Assembly: GCF_900105055.1 (NCBI RefSeq)
Contig: NZ_FNTA01000004.1
Location: 4,123,501-4,187,500, forward strand
Length of the DNA stretch: 64,000 bases
Reading direction: 5' to 3'
DNA from: Amycolatopsis lurida
GTDB lineage: Bacteria > Actinomycetota > Actinomycetes > Mycobacteriales > Pseudonocardiaceae
The notes below the pieces were generated by a model, which was not told the DNA's origin, ran no database searches, and was given only the letters and a program-made list of their open reading frames with translations. Position numbers and translations under genes: made by a program. Positions within the stretch are counted from its first letter, which is position 1, and every line of letters begins with the position of its first letter. Shown piece after piece: positions 1 to 7,658 of this stretch.

Positions 1-1
1 T

Positions 2-982
2 CCCGCCGAACACGGCGTCGACGACCCCGGCGGCACGGACCTGTACGTCGGCGGTGTCGAGCACGCGGTGCTGCACCTGCTGTATTCGCGGTTCTGGCAC
101 AAGGTGCTGTTCGACCTGGGCCACGTGTCGTCGCAGGAGCCGTACCGGAAACTGTTCAACCAGGGCTACGTCCAGGCCTACGCCTACACGGACGCACGCG
201 GCGTGTACGTCCAGGCCGATCAGGTCGAGGAGCGGGACGGCAAGTTCTTCTTCGGCGACGAAGAGGTCAAGCAGGAATACGGCAAGATGGGCAAGAGCCT
301 GAAGAATGTCGTGACGCCTGACCAGATGTCGACCGACTACGGCGCCGACACCTTCCGCTTCTACGAGATGTCGATGGGTCCGCTGGACGTTTCGAGGCCG
401 TGGGCGACGAAGGATGTCGTCGGCGCGCAACGTTTCCTGCAGCGGCTGTGGCGCCTGGTCGTCAACGAGGAGACCGGCGAGCTGCGTGTGTCCACTGTGG
501 ACGCGACCGACGAGGACCGCAAGCAGCTGCACAAGACGGTCGCCGGGGTCCGCGAGGACTACGCGGAGATGCGGTTCAACACGGCCGGCGCGAAGCTGAT
601 CGAGCTGAACAACTACGTCACCAAGACCTACGGTTCGGCCGAGGCCACGCCGCGGGAACTGGTGGAGCCGCTGGTGCTGATGCTGGCGCCGCTGGCCCCC
701 CACCTGGCCGAGGAGCTGTGGAAGCGGCTGGGTCACGCGGATTCCCTGGTGCACGGGCCGTTCCCGGTCGTCGACGAGAAGTACCTGGTCGAGGACTCCG
801 TGGAGTACCCGATCCAGGTCAACGGCAAGGTGCGCTCGCGGGTCACCGTGCCCGCCGACGCGGGCAAGGACGCCGTGCAGGCGGCCGCGCTGGCCGACGA
901 AAAGGTCGCCGCACTGGTCGGCGACGGCACGCCGCGCAAGGTGATCGTCGTGCCCGGACGGTTGGTCAACATCGTGCTGTAG
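2..982 (+). CDS. leuS: Leucyl-tRNA synthetase, C-terminal part (5' end outside window)
   Basis: Class I aminoacyl-tRNA synthetase that charges tRNA-Leu in the cytoplasm. The visible 326 codons begin inside the catalytic domain. The window shows the stretch DLYVGGVEHAVLHLLYSRFW, the KMSKS loop in its actinobacterial form KMGKS (nt 284-298), then the helical anticodon-binding domain and the short C-terminal beta domain ending VNIVL. The frame is open from base 2 and the true start lies upstream. leuS is Rv0041 in M. tuberculosis, close to the ponA/ino1/dnaB block also found here. The family call is certain. Confidence 0.97.
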   Translation, partial: PAEHGVDDPGGTDLYVGGVEHAVLHLLYSRFWHKVLFDLGHVSSQEPYRKLFNQGYVQAYAYTDARGVYVQADQVEERDGKFFFGDEEVKQEYGKMGKSLKNVVTPDQMSTDYGADTFRFYEMSMGPLDVSRPWATKDVVGAQRFLQRLWRLVVNEETGELRVSTVDATDEDRKQLHKTVAGVREDYAEMRFNTAGAKLIELNNYVTKTYGSAEATPRELVEPLVLMLAPLAPHLAEELWKRLGHADSLVHGPFPVVDEKYLVEDSVEYPIQVNGKVRSRVTVPADAGKDAVQAAALADEKVAALVGDGTPRKVIVVPGRLVNIVL

Positions 983-1004
983 CGCCGTGGCCGATAGCCG
1001 CCAG

Positions 1005-1084
1005 CGTCGAGGGTCATGAGGCGATTCGATGGAGTTGTTCAAGGACAACGAAATCGAACGGAGAACACCCCATGACCCTCGACG
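1005..1084 (+). promoter_or_regulatory. Nested hairpin in the leader of the SDR gene, covering RBS and start codon
   Basis: CGTCGAGGGTCATG (1005-1018) is the exact reverse complement of 1071-1084, which contains the ATG of the downstream gene. Inside it are TTCGAT/ATCGAA (1025-1030/1053-1058) and GTTGT/ACAAC (1034-1038/1045-1049). In RNA these stack into one long interrupted stem holding the purine-rich RBS (1059-1065) and the start codon. A role in translation control is inference. The inner palindrome could instead be a repressor site. Confidence 0.5.
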
Positions 1085-1809
1085 GCAAGGTGGCTTTGGT
1101 GACCGGCGGCAGCCGCGGGATCGGTGCCGCCACCGCGATCCGGCTCGCCGAGGACGGCGCCGACGTCGCACTCACCTATCAGAACAACGCCGAACTCGCG
1201 GCCGGTGTCGTGGACAAGATAAAGGCGCTCGGCCGCCGCGCGCTGGCGATCCAGGCCGACAGCGCCGACGCAGCGGCCGTGGTTTCCGCGGTCGACACGA
1301 CGGTCGCCGAGTTCGGCAGGCTCGATGTGCTGGTCAACAACGGAGGCGTCGGCTTCGTCGGCCCGCTGGACCAGACGAGCCTGGAGGACATCGACCGCGT
1401 GCTCACGGTCAACGTCCGCGGTGTCTACGTGGCCACGCAGGCCGCGGCCCGGCACCTGGGTGACGGCGGGCGCGTGATCACCATCGGCAGTTGTATCTCG
1501 GACCGCGTGCCCGGACCCGGGATGTCGCTGTACGCGGTGAGCAAGACCGCCCTGCTGGGCATGACCAAGGGGCTGGCCAGGGAATTGGGGCCGCGCGGCA
1601 TCACCGTGAACATCGTCCACCCCGGCCCGACCGACACCGACATGAACCCGGCCGACGGCCCGTACGCCGCGGACCAGCGCAGCCTGACCGCGTTCGACCG
1701 CTACGGTTCGCCGTCGGAGGTCGCCGCCACCGTGTCGTTCCTGGCGCGGACGGAAAGCAAGTACGTGACCGGCTCGACCGTCTCGGTCGACGGCGGGCAC
1801 GCGGCGTAG
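1072..1809 (+). CDS. SDR family NAD(P)-dependent oxidoreductase
   Basis: Classical short-chain dehydrogenase/reductase of 245 residues, the usual length. The Rossmann cofactor motif TGGSRGIG lies at residues 11-18, NNGG near 89-92, catalytic Ser near 140 and YAVSK at 154-158. The C-terminal YVTGSTVSVDGG is typical of FabG-like members. The substrate cannot be read from sequence. The ATG at 1072 is preceded by a GGAGA-type RBS. It converges with a TetR gene whose stop abuts its own, so that regulator is a plausible but unproven controller. Its leader contains a striking self-complementary structure (1005-1084). Confidence 0.9.
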   Translation: MTLDGKVALVTGGSRGIGAATAIRLAEDGADVALTYQNNAELAAGVVDKIKALGRRALAIQADSADAAAVVSAVDTTVAEFGRLDVLVNNGGVGFVGPLDQTSLEDIDRVLTVNVRGVYVATQAAARHLGDGGRVITIGSCISDRVPGPGMSLYAVSKTALLGMTKGLARELGPRGITVNIVHPGPTDTDMNPADGPYAADQRSLTAFDRYGSPSEVAATVSFLARTESKYVTGSTVSVDGGHAA

Positions 1810-2529
1810 CTACTCGGTGGACAGGCCGATCTCGCGCGCGAGATCGGCCAGCATCGCCTCGAAGAGGACGTCCGGTTTCGAGAACGGGATCGGATAATTG
1901 CCGAAGACCTCGAGCGTGACGTGCCCGTAGAGCCGGGCCCAGAACTGGATCATCAGGTACGTCACGCCGAGGTCGAGCTTTTCGAGCGGGAACGTCGCCC
2001 CGGACTCCTTCAGCACGGCGAGCAGTTCTTCCTGGAAGGACGTGAGATCGTCGCGCAGCTCGGCGGGGACCACGTCGTTCGACGGCGTCACCAGGTCGTG
2101 CATCGCGAGCACCCGCCCCGCCGCCGCGAGGAAGATCCGCCCGAACGGCTCGTCCAGCCTGCTCAACGTGTCGTCGCCCGAAGGCGACGCGAAGACCAGC
2201 GTGAACTCCTTGGTGTGCGTGAGCGCCCACCGCCGGAATCCCTTGCAGATGGCGAAAAGCTGCAACGCGCCCTCGTCCGGCAACTGCGCGATGTCCTCGG
2301 CGAGCCCGGCAGCCAGATCCGCGACGACGTCCGCGCGAAGATGCTCGACCAGATCGTCACGGGAACCGTAGTAGCGGTACAACGCCGGCGCCGTGATGCC
2401 GAGCTCGCGCGCGATGGCCCGCAGGGTCACGGCCTCCGGGCCCTGCTCGACCAGGAGTGCCCGCGCCGTCCGGCGGATGTCCTGATCGGTCGCCGCCCGC
2501 TCGCGGCCCCTGCGGCTGGGGTTGGTCAT
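1810..2529 (-). CDS. TetR/AcrR family transcriptional regulator (WHG-type C-terminal domain)
   Basis: 239-residue one-component repressor. An N-terminal helix-turn-helix lies at about residues 13-60 (DQDIRRTARALLVEQG, then LGITAPALYRYYGSRDDL). The remainder is a helical ligand-binding domain resembling the WHG class, with no distinctive ligand residues. It is read toward the SDR gene and begins 29 bp after the stop of the small membrane protein gene, so the two may share a transcript. The ligand is unknown. The SDR gene or its own promoter are the likely targets. Confidence 0.88.
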   Translation of the reverse strand: MTNPSRRGRERAATDQDIRRTARALLVEQGPEAVTLRAIARELGITAPALYRYYGSRDDLVEHLRADVVADLAAGLAEDIAQLPDEGALQLFAICKGFRRWALTHTKEFTLVFASPSGDDTLSRLDEPFGRIFLAAAGRVLAMHDLVTPSNDVVPAELRDDLTSFQEELLAVLKESGATFPLEKLDLGVTYLMIQFWARLYGHVTLEVFGNYPIPFSKPDVLFEAMLADLAREIGLSTE

Positions 2530-2558
2530 CCGGGCATTCTAGGTGGTCAGTACGGGGA

Positions 2559-2930
2559 TTACCCCAGAAGGCGAGCCTGAAGCCTCGTGAGCGGCCGGAG
2601 CGCGAGGAAGAGCGGAATGGCCATCCCGGCGGCGATGAGGAAGTGCACGATCCACGCGCCCGCCAGCGTCGGCCCGCCCCACGTGCCCTCGGGGTCGCTC
2701 CCCGTCCAGAAGAGCCCGTAGGTCGCGATGCGCCCGACGAGATAGAAGAGCAGCGACGCGAGCAGGAACGCCACCGCGCTCGGACCGAAGGCAGCCACGA
2801 ACCGCGGCCGGGACCCGCCCTCCTGCCCGAGCCAGCGCCGCGCCAGCCCGCGCTGGACCTTCGCACCCCCGAGGTAGCCCGGAAGCACGAGGAATGCGTA
2901 GATCGCGCGTTTCCAGTCCGAAATCGTCAT
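2559..2930 (-). CDS. Small membrane protein of unknown function
   Basis: 123 residues from the ATG at 2930. This start is preferred over an upstream in-frame extension to 3161, which is low-complexity and Arg-rich. The protein shows about three hydrophobic segments (about residues 8-20, 47-68, 90-112) separated by short basic or polar loops, including a QRGLARRWLGQ stretch. No family was recognised. It lies upstream of, and in the same orientation as, the TetR gene, and is divergent from the ESX-type cluster. Confidence 0.65.
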   Translation of the reverse strand: MTISDWKRAIYAFLVLPGYLGGAKVQRGLARRWLGQEGGSRPRFVAAFGPSAVAFLLASLLFYLVGRIATYGLFWTGSDPEGTWGGPTLAGAWIVHFLIAAGMAIPLFLALRPLTRLQARLLG

Positions 2931-3120
2931 GCTCGCTACGCTAGGAGCCGCTGACCTGCGAGAACATCGGGTAAGCCGTCGAATCGGGTAGGGAAAACCG
3001 GAGGCCGCTGTGGTGATCCACACGACCGGGCTGCGGATGTCCGCCAAACGTTCCCCGATGTCAGACGCGTATGCCACACTCGGTCGCCGAACGGCTACGA
3101 CGTGAACAGGGGAGGTTCGC

Positions 3121-3663
3121 GTGTCGAACCCTGAGCAGCTCTTCGCTGATTTCGAGGCCAAACTGGCCGACGCCCAGCGAAAGGCGAATCAGATGCGCAC
3201 CGAGATCGAAAGCGTCTCGGTGTCCGAACGCAGCAAGGACGGCCAGATCTCGGTCAAGGTCAACCACGCGGGGAACCTCGTCGGCCTGGAGATCGGCCCG
3301 TCCGTGCGGGACAACCCCGCGCTCGCCCAGGAGATCCTCCGCGTCGTCCAGAGTGCGCAGAGCAAACTCGCGGGCGCGATGCAGACCGGCGTGCCGTCCA
3401 TCGCGGGCACCGAGACCATGAACGAGCTGGTCAACCAGCTGCACAACGAGTACCCGGAACCCGAACCGACGGGCTACGTCGAAGGCGGCCACCAGGAGGC
3501 GGACGAGGACGACCGCTTCGTCGCCGAAGACGAACTCGACGCTCCTCCTCCTGCCCCAAAGCCGCCCGCTCCTCCGGCCCCTCCCGCGCCGCCGCGTGCC
3601 GCGCGCAGGCAGCAGACGGACCACGAGGACGACTACTTCACCGGCGGCGACTTCCTGCGCTGA
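3121..3663 (+). CDS. YbaB/EbfC-family protein of a type VII secretion-associated cluster
   Basis: 180 residues with a GTG start after GGGGAGG. Residues about 1-105 form the YbaB/EbfC fold: a long amphipathic N-terminal helix, then strands around ISVKVNHAGNLVGLEIG and a C-terminal helix. This family covers nucleoid-associated DNA-binding proteins. ESX-linked actinobacterial members commonly sit beside WXG/EspC genes, as here. Residues about 140-165 are a Pro/Ala linker (APKPPAPPAPPAPP) followed by an acidic tail. First gene of a four-gene run with spacings of 24, 3 and 29 bp. DNA binding versus a chaperone-like role cannot be decided. Confidence 0.8.
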   Translation: MSNPEQLFADFEAKLADAQRKANQMRTEIESVSVSERSKDGQISVKVNHAGNLVGLEIGPSVRDNPALAQEILRVVQSAQSKLAGAMQTGVPSIAGTETMNELVNQLHNEYPEPEPTGYVEGGHQEADEDDRFVAEDELDAPPPAPKPPAPPAPPAPPRAARRQQTDHEDDYFTGGDFLR

Positions 3664-3687
3664 GCGGGTTCTTGAGGGAGGGAAACC

Positions 3688-4005
3688 ATGGGGCAGCCAC
3701 AAGGTAGTGAAGATTTCAAGGTCGATCCCGCGGAGCTCGCCGCGCATCGCAACACGATCGACTATCTGGGGCAACGAGTCGCGATGACGGGATCTGCTGC
3801 GGACGCGGCCATGGGCGACGAAGCGTTCGGCCTGGTCGGAATCCCCCTCGCTGCGATTTGCGCCACTGTGCAGAGCCTGGCGCGGAGCGCGATCGAGTCG
3901 GCCGTCGAAGCTTCGGCCGACCATGCCGATCGTGTGCACACCTGGCAGCAAAGGAAGCAAATGCAGGAGGACGAGTTCAAGAGCCTCTTCAAAGTGGAGG
4001 ACTGA
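3688..4005 (+). CDS. EspC-like ESX secretion target
   Basis: 105 residues, ATG at 3688 with GGGAGGG upstream. The profile is two amphipathic helices with small residues around a short turn: FKVDPAELAAHRNTIDYLGQRVAM at the N-terminus, then AICATVQSLARSAIESAVEASADHADRVH. This resembles the ESX_EspC secretion-target family. Such proteins are exported with or without partner helix-hairpins by type VII secretion. No ESX core component (EccB, EccC, EccD, MycP) is in the window, so the secretion machine must be elsewhere. Confidence 0.75.
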   Translation: MGQPQGSEDFKVDPAELAAHRNTIDYLGQRVAMTGSAADAAMGDEAFGLVGIPLAAICATVQSLARSAIESAVEASADHADRVHTWQQRKQMQEDEFKSLFKVED

Positions 4006-4008
4006 CCG

Positions 4009-5238
4009 ATGGCAGAAACACCCGTCGCGGCTCCAGGCCCCAATCCGCTGATCAAGACAGACGCCGCGCAGGACGAGAGCTCACTCGAAGGCGCGGGAAT
4101 CCTCCAAGACTTCTGGGACACCGGTGCCAAGATCGCCAGTGGAGACTGGGCGGAAGGGCTGGCGAATCTCGCCAACGGGGCGATGGGCCTGGCCGACCTC
4201 GTCGCCGATCCCATCGGGACCCTGGCGGCGTCGGCGTTCGGTTGGATCATCGAGCACGTCCCGTTTCTCCGTGAACCACTCGATTGGCTCGTCGGTGATC
4301 AGGTCGCCTTGGACAACATGATCGGGACCTGGGAGAACATCGGCAAGGAACTCGAGTCGGTCAGCGAAGACCTGGGCAAGGCCGTCGACCGCGAAAGCGC
4401 GAACTGGACCGGCGAAGCCGCGGACGCCTATCGGGCCTTCGCCAAGAATCGGGCCGATCTGTATGCGGGCATCGCCTCGGGTGCGAACTCCATCGGGACT
4501 CTGGTCAGCGTATGCAAGATGATCCTCGCGGTCGTGCGAACCATCGTCCGTGACTTGATCTCCGAGTGCCTAGGAAAGCTCGTGAGCATCGCGATGCGCT
4601 ACCCAGGGCCTGCGATGCCTGTCGGCATCGCAGCGGAGGGAACTCCCAAGGCCATCAGTTACGCACAGAGGTGCGTCGGTTGGATCAAGAAGCTGACCAA
4701 GGCGTTCGACAAGGCGAAGGGGCTCTTCAAGCGTCTCACGGATGGCTTCGACAAGATCAAGGACGCCCTGACTCCGAAAGCGCTGAAGAAGTTCACCGGC
4801 AGCGGAAAGAAGGCTGTCGACGGTGCCGGCGACACGACCTTCGCGTCGAAGGTCGCCGAGGCGAGGAAGGACCTTCCTGAGTCTCGCAAGCACATATTCG
4901 GTTTGGAGGATACGTCCAAGGATAAGAGCCTCACCGAAAACCTTGCCCAGGTGAAAGAAAACATGGCCGGTCGTCTCAAGGACAAGTACGGCGAGGACTT
5001 TCAGGCGAACCTCACCAAGGAGAAACGTAAGGCCCTTGGGAAAAAGATCGATGAGACGGTAGATGACACTTTCGGTGAGGAGGAGGAACCGCCGAGTAAA
5101 AAGGCGTCGCCTCCGGCTGGGGTCATGGGGCCGTACAGCGCGGCAGGCGCACCCCAGAAATCCGCTCCAGAGGACGTCGCAGCTGAGCCGCCGATCTTCG
5201 AGCAACAGGGTGGACAGCGAATCTCCGGCTCTCTGTAG
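4009..5238 (+). CDS. Long WXG100-type ESX substrate with unassigned C-terminal region
   Basis: 409 residues, starting 3 bp after the EspC-like stop. A central helical hairpin carries the WXG signature ANWTGEAADAYR (about residues 129-140). Before it is a Gly/Ala-rich hydrophobic stretch. After it come a hydrophobic helix (about 165-190) and a long Lys/Asp-rich helical region with repeated FDKAKGLFKRL and FDKIKDAL elements, ending in an acidic, Pro-rich tail. The architecture resembles ESX-exported effectors, but no nuclease, ADP-ribosyltransferase or deaminase motif was found, so no toxin call is made. Codon use is visibly more AT-tolerant than in flanking genes. Confidence 0.7.
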   Translation: MAETPVAAPGPNPLIKTDAAQDESSLEGAGILQDFWDTGAKIASGDWAEGLANLANGAMGLADLVADPIGTLAASAFGWIIEHVPFLREPLDWLVGDQVALDNMIGTWENIGKELESVSEDLGKAVDRESANWTGEAADAYRAFAKNRADLYAGIASGANSIGTLVSVCKMILAVVRTIVRDLISECLGKLVSIAMRYPGPAMPVGIAAEGTPKAISYAQRCVGWIKKLTKAFDKAKGLFKRLTDGFDKIKDALTPKALKKFTGSGKKAVDGAGDTTFASKVAEARKDLPESRKHIFGLEDTSKDKSLTENLAQVKENMAGRLKDKYGEDFQANLTKEKRKALGKKIDETVDDTFGEEEEPPSKKASPPAGVMGPYSAAGAPQKSAPEDVAAEPPIFEQQGGQRISGSL

Positions 5239-5267
5239 GGCTTTGAACGACATGAGGGGAACACAAA

Positions 5268-6416
5268 GTGGCCGATGACCGGTTGGTGATCTCGAGAACG
5301 CCTGGAGTCTTCGGTCATTTGGTACTGGTAGTTCTGTTCGCCACCTTGACCGCGGTCATGACGATCGCCGTGGTCAGCGACTACCAGTTGGCGGTGCGCA
5401 TCGTCGCCGGTGTGCTCTGTGCCGTGTTCATCTACTGCGGGACAATCGAGTTCCGTAACTACCGGACTCCCCCGCCTGCCGACGAGCTGATCTTCGATCC
5501 GGCCGGGATCAGGCGGATCAAGGGCGGCGTGGTGGCCTGGAGCGCTCGGTGGGAAAATATCGCCCAGGTCATTCTGAGCCTCGAGTTCCGAGAGTATTCA
5601 CCACACCGCACCGCAACGGACGAGTTCAAGCTGGTCATTCGCCCCGGGGCGGGTTTCGACGCATTGGACGCGGGGTTTGCCCGTGAGCCCGATGGCGACC
5701 TTCAAGTCGCGGATGTCGACCTCAGGCCGCGTGATGTGGAGCGGCTTCTGCCCTTTCTCGTGAAGCGCGTCGATGTCGCGATCGAGGACGACAACACCGC
5801 CGTGCGGCCTGTGCCCGACGAACCGGTGGTGGAGACCGCCCGCGAGGAAGATCTCGACGTCGTGGACGACGTGGTGAAGATCCATGTGAACGGCTGGGAC
5901 AAGCGCAAACTGTGGGTCTTCCGGTTCGTGTCCCTGATGATCGAGGTCACTGCCTTGGTGGTCGCTGCCGCAACCGAAGGCACCTCAGTGCGCGTTGGTG
6001 CGCTTGTGGTGCTCTTCGTGCTCTTCGCGGTGACGATGGTGGTCGAAGGGCTCGAGGGTGGGACGCACGACAAGAAGCGAAAAGTCGTACTCGAGCTCAG
6101 GCCACGTGGCTTCTACTTCCGGACGTACGGGACCTTCGTCGGAGTGTGGTGGCACGAGATAGATGCCGTCCGGTGGGGAGTCGACCACGGCTCCACCTAC
6201 TTGGACTTTCTGCCGGGCTCGGACATGTTCGCGATTCGCCATCCGCAGTTGACTGAATTGACCAGAAGCAACCCGTACGACGCCGAGTCCGGCAGTCTCG
6301 CCGGTGGTTGGTACCGGTTGGCGCGGCCGTTCAGCGTGAACGCGCGACGCGAGTTCGAGCGCAGCATGCGAAGGTCCGAGCGCGTGGAGTTCCGGGAGAC
6401 GGCGGCGTCACGCTGA
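5268..6416 (+). CDS. Membrane protein with two [TM hairpin + PH-like] units
   Basis: 382 residues from a GTG at 5268. TM pair about 17-61 is followed by a soluble beta-rich region (ELIFDPAGIRRI...VAWSARWENIAQV). TM pair about 218-258 is followed by a second similar region (VVLELRPRGFYFRTYGT...VWWHEIDAVRW). This pattern matches bacterial PH-domain membrane proteins and looks like an internal duplication. As the last gene of the ESX-type cluster it may be an accessory or protective partner of the long WXG protein. That is inference from position only. Confidence 0.7.
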   Translation: MADDRLVISRTPGVFGHLVLVVLFATLTAVMTIAVVSDYQLAVRIVAGVLCAVFIYCGTIEFRNYRTPPPADELIFDPAGIRRIKGGVVAWSARWENIAQVILSLEFREYSPHRTATDEFKLVIRPGAGFDALDAGFAREPDGDLQVADVDLRPRDVERLLPFLVKRVDVAIEDDNTAVRPVPDEPVVETAREEDLDVVDDVVKIHVNGWDKRKLWVFRFVSLMIEVTALVVAAATEGTSVRVGALVVLFVLFAVTMVVEGLEGGTHDKKRKVVLELRPRGFYFRTYGTFVGVWWHEIDAVRWGVDHGSTYLDFLPGSDMFAIRHPQLTELTRSNPYDAESGSLAGGWYRLARPFSVNARREFERSMRRSERVEFRETAASR

Positions 6417-6727
6417 AAGCGAAACGGGGCGCCGCCGGCGCCGATCACTCGGGGGGCTACGTGATCGACGCCGGCGACCCGATGCCCTCTTCCCGGCACC
6501 GGCCGGGATCGGGGCAACGTCACCGCGTGGACGCGGCAACGCATCTCAAGAGCGGGCGTGATCGCCGAAGTGACGTCCGGGGGAAGGTTATCCCCCGAAA
6601 GAGTGACGGCGTTCCGCTGCTCGCCTGATTGTCGCACTACGCGCCGAGAAAGTTACAAAGTTCTTCACATCTTCGCCGGGGGAAGGGTCATGACCGGACA
6701 ACTGCTGGTCATGGCATCGTTTCCTCC
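6417..6727. other. Intergenic region with terminator-like hairpin
   Basis: 311 bp without a gene. It holds a GC-rich interrupted stem: CGCCGGCG/CGCCGGCG (6433-6440/6469-6476) enclosing GATCAC/GTGATC (6443-6448/6461-6466), suited to ending the ESX-type operon. A more AT-rich stretch near 6645-6670 precedes the ribokinase gene and probably contains its promoter. Nothing else was recognised. Confidence 0.5.
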
Positions 6728-7588
6728 ATGACTTCTCAGGTGCTGGTCATCGGGTCCGCCAATGCCGATCTCGTCGTCCCGGTCGACCGGCGGCCAGGTG
6801 GTGGCGAAACCGTACTCGGTGGCGACACGATCTTGTCGCCGGGTGGCAAAGGCGCCAACACGGCGGTCGCCGCGGCCAGGCTCGGGGCCGACGTCGCGCT
6901 GCTCGGGGCGGTCGGCGACGACCCGTACGGCGAGTTGCTCAAGCGGTCGCTGGCCGAGTCCGGGGTGGACACGGGCTCGCTGCGCACGAGCGAGCGTCCG
7001 ACGGGGATCGCGTACATCACGGTCACGCCCGACGGCGAGAACTCCATCCTCGTCTCGCCTGGCGCCAATTCGGCCCTGCGGCCCGAGGACGTCGACCTCG
7101 ACGGCGCCGAGGTCGTGGTGTTGTCGCTGGAGATCCCGCTCGAAACCGTCGAGCACGCCGTCGCGAAAGCCGTCGAAAGCGGCGTGAAGACGTTGCTGAA
7201 CCTCTCGCCGGCGGCCGAGCTTTCCGCGGAGACGCTGCGGGGTCTCGACGTCCTGCTGGTCAACGAGCACGAGGCGGCCTTCCTGCTCGGCGGCGAGGCG
7301 GACTTCCCGAAACTGCTCGACCTCGGTCCGAAAGCCGCCGTCGTGACGCTCGGCGCGAAGGGTGCGGCGGTGGTGACCTCGGACGGGGTGACGGAGGTGC
7401 CGTCGCCGAAGGTCGAGGCCGTCGACACCACGGGTGCCGGGGACGCTTTCGCGGGGGCGCTCGCCACGTCGCTCGCGAAGGGCGAGAAGCTGGCCGACGC
7501 CGCACGCAGGGCGGTGAAGGTGGCGGCGATCACCGTGACCCGGCAGGGCGCGCAGCCGTCCTATCCGACGGCATCCGAACTGGAATGA
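6728..7588 (+). CDS. rbsK: Ribokinase, PfkB family
   Basis: 286 residues. ATP-dependent sugar kinase, most likely forming ribose-5-phosphate. Both PfkB signatures are present: a Gly-rich N-terminal region (GSANADLVV at about 7-15, then PGGKGANTAVAAARLGADV near 38-56), and DTTGAGDAFAGAL with the catalytic Asp near residue 240. The ATG at 6728 is preferred because the in-frame extension upstream lacks family similarity. It stands alone, 68 bp before ptsI and in the same direction. Ribose specificity is inferred from overall resemblance; other furanose kinases remain possible. Confidence 0.85.
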   Translation: MTSQVLVIGSANADLVVPVDRRPGGGETVLGGDTILSPGGKGANTAVAAARLGADVALLGAVGDDPYGELLKRSLAESGVDTGSLRTSERPTGIAYITVTPDGENSILVSPGANSALRPEDVDLDGAEVVVLSLEIPLETVEHAVAKAVESGVKTLLNLSPAAELSAETLRGLDVLLVNEHEAAFLLGGEADFPKLLDLGPKAAVVTLGAKGAAVVTSDGVTEVPSPKVEAVDTTGAGDAFAGALATSLAKGEKLADAARRAVKVAAITVTRQGAQPSYPTASELE

Positions 7589-7644
7589 TGTCCGGGTCTG
7601 TGTTGTGCTGTCGGCTATGAGTCAGGTCACGCCGCCTATGAGAT

Positions 7645-7658
7645 ATGGTCTAGACCAT
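7645..7658. promoter_or_regulatory. DasR-type dre operator overlapping the ptsI start codon
   Basis: ATGGTCTAGACCAT is a perfect 14-bp palindrome matching the core TGGTCTAGACCA of the dre sites bound by the GntR-family regulator DasR, which controls PTS and aminosugar genes in Streptomyces. It covers the first two bases of the ptsI ATG. TATGGT (7644-7649) also fits a -10 hexamer 7 nt before the start codon, which would give a leaderless transcript directly blocked by the repressor (inference). Confidence 0.85.

Noticed and set aside
2559..3161. 200-residue form of the small membrane protein
   Set aside because: The N-terminal extension to 3161 is low-complexity and overlaps the promoter region and start of the ESX-type cluster. 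ATG 2930 is the better start.
4009..6416. Polymorphic toxin/immunity pair
   Set aside because: Layout is suggestive, but no toxin active-site motif was found and the neighbour is a PH-like membrane protein. Kept only as a hypothesis.
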